Shown piece after piece: positions 61,213 through 64,000 of a DNA stretch of 64,000 nucleotides. The notes beneath the pieces were generated by a model that was not told where the DNA came from, ran no database searches, and saw nothing but the letters and a program-made list of their open reading frames with translations. The position numbers and the translations under genes were made by a program. This DNA is from Prevotella sp. (GTDB lineage Bacteria; Bacteroidota; Bacteroidia; Bacteroidales; Bacteroidaceae), in NCBI GenBank assembly GCA_017538105.1, contig JAFYJN010000032.1, positions 62,001 through 126,000 of the forward strand. The letters run 5' to 3'. Numbering within the stretch: position 1 is the first letter of the stretch; every line of letters starts with the position of its first letter.

Positions 61213-62238
61213 TCAGAACAGACTCGGCTCGTACCCCATTTGGTGATAGGGATTGCGCCCCAGGTGTTGGTAGGCCAGTTCCGTGACCATTCTTCCTCGT
61301 GGTGTCCGTTTGATGAACCCCTCCATGATGAGGAACGGCTCGTACACCTCCTCCACGGTGCCGGCATCCTCGCCGATGGCCGTGGCGATGGTGGTCAGTC
61401 CCACCGGTCCACCCTTGAACTTGTCGATGATGGTGAGCAGTATCTTGTTGTCTATCTCGTCCAGTCCATACTGGTCGATGTTCAGTGCCGTGAGTGCGAA
61501 CTTCGCGATGCGCATGTCGATATGTCCCGTCCCCTTCACCTGTGCGAAGTCGCGCACGCGGCGCAACAGGGCGTTGGCGATACGGGGCGTTCCCCTGCTT
61601 CGCCGCGCTATCTCACCCGCCGCCTCTTCGTCGATGGGCACTTGCAGGATCTGCGCCGACCGTTGTATGATACGCTGCAGCGTGGCGGGGTCGTAGTATT
61701 CCAGGTGCATATTGATGCCGAAGCGCGCCCGCAGGGGAGCCGTCAGCAGACCGCTGCGCGTGGTAGCTCCCACGAGGGTGAACGGGTTGAGGTCAATCTG
61801 TATGCTCCTGGCCGATGGTCCCTTGTCGATCATGATGTCGATGCGGTAGTCCTCCATGGCGCTGTACAGATATTCCTCCACCACGGGCGACAGCCGGTGT
61901 ATCTCGTCGATGAAGAGCACGTCGTTTGGCTCCAGCGAGGTGAGTATGCCCGCCAGGTCGCCCGGCTTGTCGAGCACCGGTCCGCTGGTGATTTTGAAGC
62001 CCACGCCCAGCTCGTTGGCGATGATGTTGCTCAGCGTCGTCTTTCCCAGTCCGGGAGGTCCGTGCAGCAGCGTGTGGTCGAGAGGCTCGCCACGGAATTT
62101 GGCGGCCTCCACGAACACCTCGAGGTTCTCCACCACCTTCTGCTGTCCGCTGAAGTCGTGGAAGCGCAGCGGTCGCAGCGCGTTCTCGAAATCCTTTTCT
62201 GCGTTCTGTCCTTCGTGTCTTATGTCAAAACTGTCCAT
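61213..62238 (-). CDS. ruvB: Holliday junction branch-migration helicase RuvB
   Basis: The 341-aa AAA+ ATPase has Walker [14 protein letters not shown], Walker [12 protein letters not shown], sensor 1 [20 protein letters not shown], arginine finger and the C-terminal winged helix ([17 protein letters not shown]). With RuvA it drives branch migration during recombination. I start at 62238 ([10 protein letters not shown]). The frame is open to 62298, but a -7 box (TATTTTTG on the minus strand, 62296-62303) overlaps that first ATG. Confidence 0.95.
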   Translation of the reverse strand: MDSFDIRHEGQNAEKDFENALRPLRFHDFSGQQKVVENLEVFVEAAKFRGEPLDHTLLHGPPGLGKTTLSNIIANELGVGFKITSGPVLDKPGDLAGILTSLEPNDVLFIDEIHRLSPVVEEYLYSAMEDYRIDIMIDKGPSARSIQIDLNPFTLVGATTRSGLLTAPLRARFGINMHLEYYDPATLQRIIQRSAQILQVPIDEEAAGEIARRSRGTPRIANALLRRVRDFAQVKGTGHIDMRIAKFALTALNIDQYGLDEIDNKILLTIIDKFKGGPVGLTTIATAIGEDAGTVEEVYEPFLIMEGFIKRTPRGRMVTELAYQHLGRNPYHQMGYEPSLF

Positions 62239-62295
62239 GAACTGTCTTTTCCCGTCGTTCCTCTCCTTGTGGGCGAAGAACCTTGTAATCGAATG

Positions 62296-62303
62296 CAAAA
62301 ATA
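62296..62303 (-). promoter_or_regulatory. -7 box of ruvB
   Basis: TATTTTTG on the minus strand. Transcription would start near 62290, leaving a leader of about 50 nt before the start at 62238. Confidence 0.5.
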
Positions 62304-62354
62304 AACAATTCCATTTTATTTTTGCCCTATTTTGGCAAATAATCTTTAAAAATG

Positions 62355-62386
62355 TTTGGATAATCGGGGAAAAGGGCTTATCTTTG
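62355..62386 (+). promoter_or_regulatory. Promoter of the CAU tRNA gene
   Basis: TTTG (62355-62358), a 20-nt spacer and TATCTTTG (62379-62386) match the Bacteroidetes consensus closely. The mature tRNA starts about 43 nt downstream. Confidence 0.7.
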
Positions 62387-62428
62387 CAGCCGCTATTGAT
62401 GCCGCGTCTCTTTTGCGGCCAATGCGTC

Positions 62429-62502
62429 GGACTTGTAGCTCAGTTGGTTAGAGCAACAGACTCATAATCTGGAGGTCACAGGTTCAAGCCCTGTCTGGTC
62501 CA
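62429..62502 (+). tRNA. tRNA with CAU anticodon (Met, or Ile2 if modified)
   Basis: The cloverleaf fits: acceptor GGACTTG with CTGGTCC (one T-T mismatch and one G-T pair), D-arm GCTCAGTTGGTTAGAGC and anticodon loop CTCATAA. The T-arm is ACAGG-TTCAAGC-CCTGT, and the discriminator is A. The anticodon is CAU, read as elongator Met or, with lysidine modification, Ile2. It lacks the initiator-type first mismatch. The 3' end adjoins decayed mobile-element DNA, a usual integration site. Confidence 0.93.
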
Positions 62503-62514
62503 CGATGAACAATC

Positions 62515-62550
62515 AAGCACTTACATAATTTTGTAGGTGCTTTTTCTTTT
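62515..62550 (+). terminator. Terminator after the tRNA
   Basis: AAGCACTTAC (62515-62524) pairs with GTAGGTGCTT (62533-62542) with one G-T pair, followed by TTTTTCTTTT. Confidence 0.87.
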
Positions 62551-62552
62551 GT

Positions 62553-62760
62553 TCGCGAACACCTTGCGAACACCGACCACAATCCCAGACATCCCATGAA
62601 CACAGGAAAATCCTGCGAACACGCTTTTGGTGTTCGCAAAATACCCTATCATCATCTTTTGAGAATTATTATCGACCTCCAATCTCACTCTTTTCAACTT
62701 CATCAATCTTTTTTTTAAGAGTAACCCCATTTTGGTGTTCGCAAATGGTGTTCGCATGGT
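62553..62760. repeat. Array of GCGAACACC words in both orientations
   Basis: GTTCGCGAACACC and GCGAACACC near 62552-62578, GCGAACACG and GGTGTTCGC near 62614-62638, and GGTGTTCGC twice near 62733-62757. There are at least six copies of the 8-mer GCGAACAC or its complement in about 200 bp. The array lies just inside the tRNA 3' end. I see no convincing gene here. Confidence 0.8.
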
Positions 62761-63058
62761 GTATTTCTCGGTAATATCAGTAATACCAGTAAGCTTTGTG
62801 GGCACAAAGACCGTCGAAATACCAAACTCGGTCAAGGACGATGGCTGTCACCTCGGTCATTATGTCCAGTGGTTCTTCTTCACTATCGGGTAGTGACAGG
62901 AGATATCGCCATACTGATAGCACAATATTGTGGGCGTAATCAAACTGAAACCACTGTCGCAAATCGCGACGGTGGTATTCGTATTTGCTATACGATTCGT
63001 TTTCTCCTTATTTGACTGCGCGTAAAACGTCTCTTTTGTGTTTGAAAGTTCCAAGCAC

Positions 63059-63176
63059 TTGCGAGCAAAAATATATTGGCTGTCAACCAGTTACATATAA
63101 TCGCTCGCAAAAACCGCTCGCAAATTCGCTCGTAACCGCTCGCAACCGCTCGCAATTTTCATGTTTTTGCGAGCGA
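63059..63176. repeat. Array of CGCTCGCAA words
   Basis: GCGAGC at 63062 and 63169, and CGCTCGCAA-type words repeated around 63101-63155 (five copies at short spacing). Together with the previous array they frame a gap (62761-63058) containing only weak open frames on the minus strand. Iteron-like or recombinase arm-site-like in appearance. Confidence 0.8.
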
Positions 63177-63256
63177 CTATAGAGAATTGTTCCCCTTTAT
63201 CATATTAGAGAGTTCTGCCAAATTTGCCTTCAAAGATTTTCTGATGCGATTTCCTA

Positions 63257-63556
63257 TTATTCTTTTATAACGACCCAGCGTCCAGACTTAACGTTACCCT
63301 CGCGGATAATAATTCTTTGTTTCTGCATTGCGACAAGGTCACGCTCAATCGTCCTCTGCGTCACCGACAAGATCTCCGACATTTCATTGGCTGACACATG
63401 CGCGTTTTCTTTTATCAAATTGAGTATTCCTTCCTGTCTTTCAGTAAGTTTTGCACCATCTTTATCTCCGACACCACCTCCGACATTACCTCCGACATTT
63501 GTCATTTGCATAAACTTCGTCCGCTCAATCGTCACTTGTATTGCTGCTTTCTTCAA
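63257..63556 (-). pseudogene. C-terminal winged-helix fragment of an AlbA-type DNA-binding/ATP-binding protein
   Basis: The 99-aa open frame ends in a clear helix-turn-helix (LTERQEGILNLIKENAHVSA, SVTQRTIERDLVAMQKQRII, SGRWVVIKE), preceded by NVGGNVGGGVGDKDG. This arrangement is typical of the C-terminal end of long AlbA_2/ATP-binding HTH proteins of Bacteroidetes. The N-terminal domains are missing. Upstream the frame continues only to a stop near 63650 and there overlaps another fragment. It is probably a truncated remnant within a decayed mobile element. Confidence 0.65.
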
Positions 63557-63602
63557 ATATACGTTGAAGTTCTTAGGAATCCCATTAAAGGGAAGTCTTT
63601 CA

Positions 63603-63628
63603 AATTCGCCAATTGTAATTGGCGAATT
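63603..63628. repeat. Perfect palindrome AATTCGCCAATT-gt-AATTGGCGAATT
   Basis: 12-bp arms with a 2-nt centre, inside the DUF1016 remnant. A related palindrome lies 50 bp away. Confidence 0.85.
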
Positions 63629-63678
63629 ATATTTTCCTGATTGTCAATTATTGAAGACGCGTCCAAAGTATGATACAC

Positions 63679-63706
63679 TAATTCGTCAGTCGGAACTGAC
63701 GAATTA
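63679..63706. repeat. Perfect palindrome TAATTCGTCAGT-cgga-ACTGACGAATTA
   Basis: 12-bp arms with a 4-nt centre. In the minus-strand frame it encodes the NSSVPTDEL module of the DUF1016 remnant. It shares AATTCG(C/T)CA with the palindrome at 63603. Confidence 0.85.
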
Positions 63707-64000
63707 ACTGTAATGTTGTTCAATATTCCCACACCATAATACAGGGCTAACTATTCCTGATTGACCCCTTTGACGGCCCGTGCCTAACTCTGCAGGATTG
63801 CCGTCTTGATGGTCTGAACAGCATTCCTAAGTTCTGATGATAATTGTATCTCTTTGTTACTCATATTCCTATAACGTTTTTAAACTTACATAATATCACG
63901 TTTGAACTCTACCTTTTTTAAAACCCTTCAATATTGTATTGTTCGTGCTATGTTTGAAAGGTGTTTCTAACTACAATTTTGTAACAGAATTAGCTAACCG

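Larger units (their letters stand above)
63553..63864 (-). pseudogene. DUF1016/YhcG-type PDDEXK nuclease N-terminal remnant with two amber codons
   Basis: From ATG 63864 the frame reads MSNKEIQLSSELRNAVQTIK and TAILQS, then TAG (63784-63786). It continues in the same frame ARAVKGVNQE, a second TAG, then LALYYGVG. This matches the N-terminal helices of DUF1016 nucleases, where glutamine is usual at both TAG positions (QSQ-RAAK-like and EQLALYYGIG). It continues through NSSVPTDELVYHTL and IIDNQENIIRQLQL to TGA 63553. CAG-to-TAG changes explain both stops. The rest of the nuclease is missing. A decayed gene is most likely. Confidence 0.6.

Noticed and set aside
62521-63054. Three open frames of 61-104 codons on the minus strand after the tRNA
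   Set aside because: They overlap one another or the word arrays, share no recognisable family and look like fragments or chance; one (62777-62962) has protein-like sequence but no start context.

Overview
The window looks like chromosomal DNA from a Bacteroidales bacterium, most likely a Prevotellaceae member. The evidence is the SusC/SusD pair with its fructan genes, the Bacteroidetes promoter pattern TTTG-N(18-20)-TAnnTTTG before many genes, DUF2851/DUF4974/THUMP-like families, a gingipain-type peptidase with a type IX secretion-like tail, and the gene order speA-argB-ECF sigma. Core genes are GC-rich. Two stretches (about 2.9-6.2 kb and 62.5-64 kb) are AT-rich and look acquired or decaying.

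Layout: 0-2.8 kb holds the end of speA, an in-frame DUF559 nuclease-ArgB fusion, an ECF sigma factor and a membrane partner. 3.2-6.2 kb holds small unknown exported proteins and lipoproteins. 6.2-8.0 kb has a CPBP membrane protease and ribF. 8.1-22.2 kb is a complete fructan utilisation locus: a membrane sensor carrying its own AraC domain, susC, susD, a surface glycan-binding lipoprotein, a surface GH32, a periplasmic GH32, a sugar importer and fructokinase, ending in a strong terminator. 22.3-30.2 kb is housekeeping (Fur, dusB, dprA, thioesterase, DUF2851, dapB, lepB, wbqC). 30.5-35.7 kb is a five-gene operon of ECF sigma factor, anti-sigma-like protein and three exported proteins, one of which joins an STN domain to a DUF3857-like region. 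35.9-44.8 kb has an M16 peptidase, a sugar kinase, an A-type flavoprotein, a LOG protein, a glycosyltransferase and an Oar-like TonB receptor. 45.0-48.3 kb is a C25 peptidase and a secreted partner. 48.4-62.2 kb has a DEAD-box helicase, an S41 protease, parE, a GNAT-like protein, a THUMP-like methyltransferase, lemA, a TPM protein, a lipoprotein, ybeY, coaD and ruvB. A CAU tRNA gene follows, then remnants of an integrated element.

The most unusual property is a dense set of GC-rich hairpin repeats, with core ACCCACCCC-N-CCCTCCC-(AAA)-GGGAGGG and related types. They usually start at or within a few bases of stop codons, mostly in one orientation relative to the upstream gene. They supply stop codons or protein tails to several genes, flank dprA and the TPM/lipoprotein pair as long inverted repeats, and bracket a DUF559 nuclease gene in opposite orientations. 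A second repeat (GGGGCAAGGAGCAAG) is translated in the same frame inside WbqC and twice inside the DEAD-box helicase. I infer that the DUF559 gene may be linked to spread of the repeats; the sequence suggests this but does not prove it.

In the fructan locus, the promoters of susC and of the periplasmic GH32 share two words (ATGTTAC and GAACGATAATTG). ATGTTAC lies exactly 60 bp before the -7 box in both, whereas GAACGATAATTG is displaced by 21 bp, about two helical turns. These are good candidates for operators of the membrane-bound AraC sensor.
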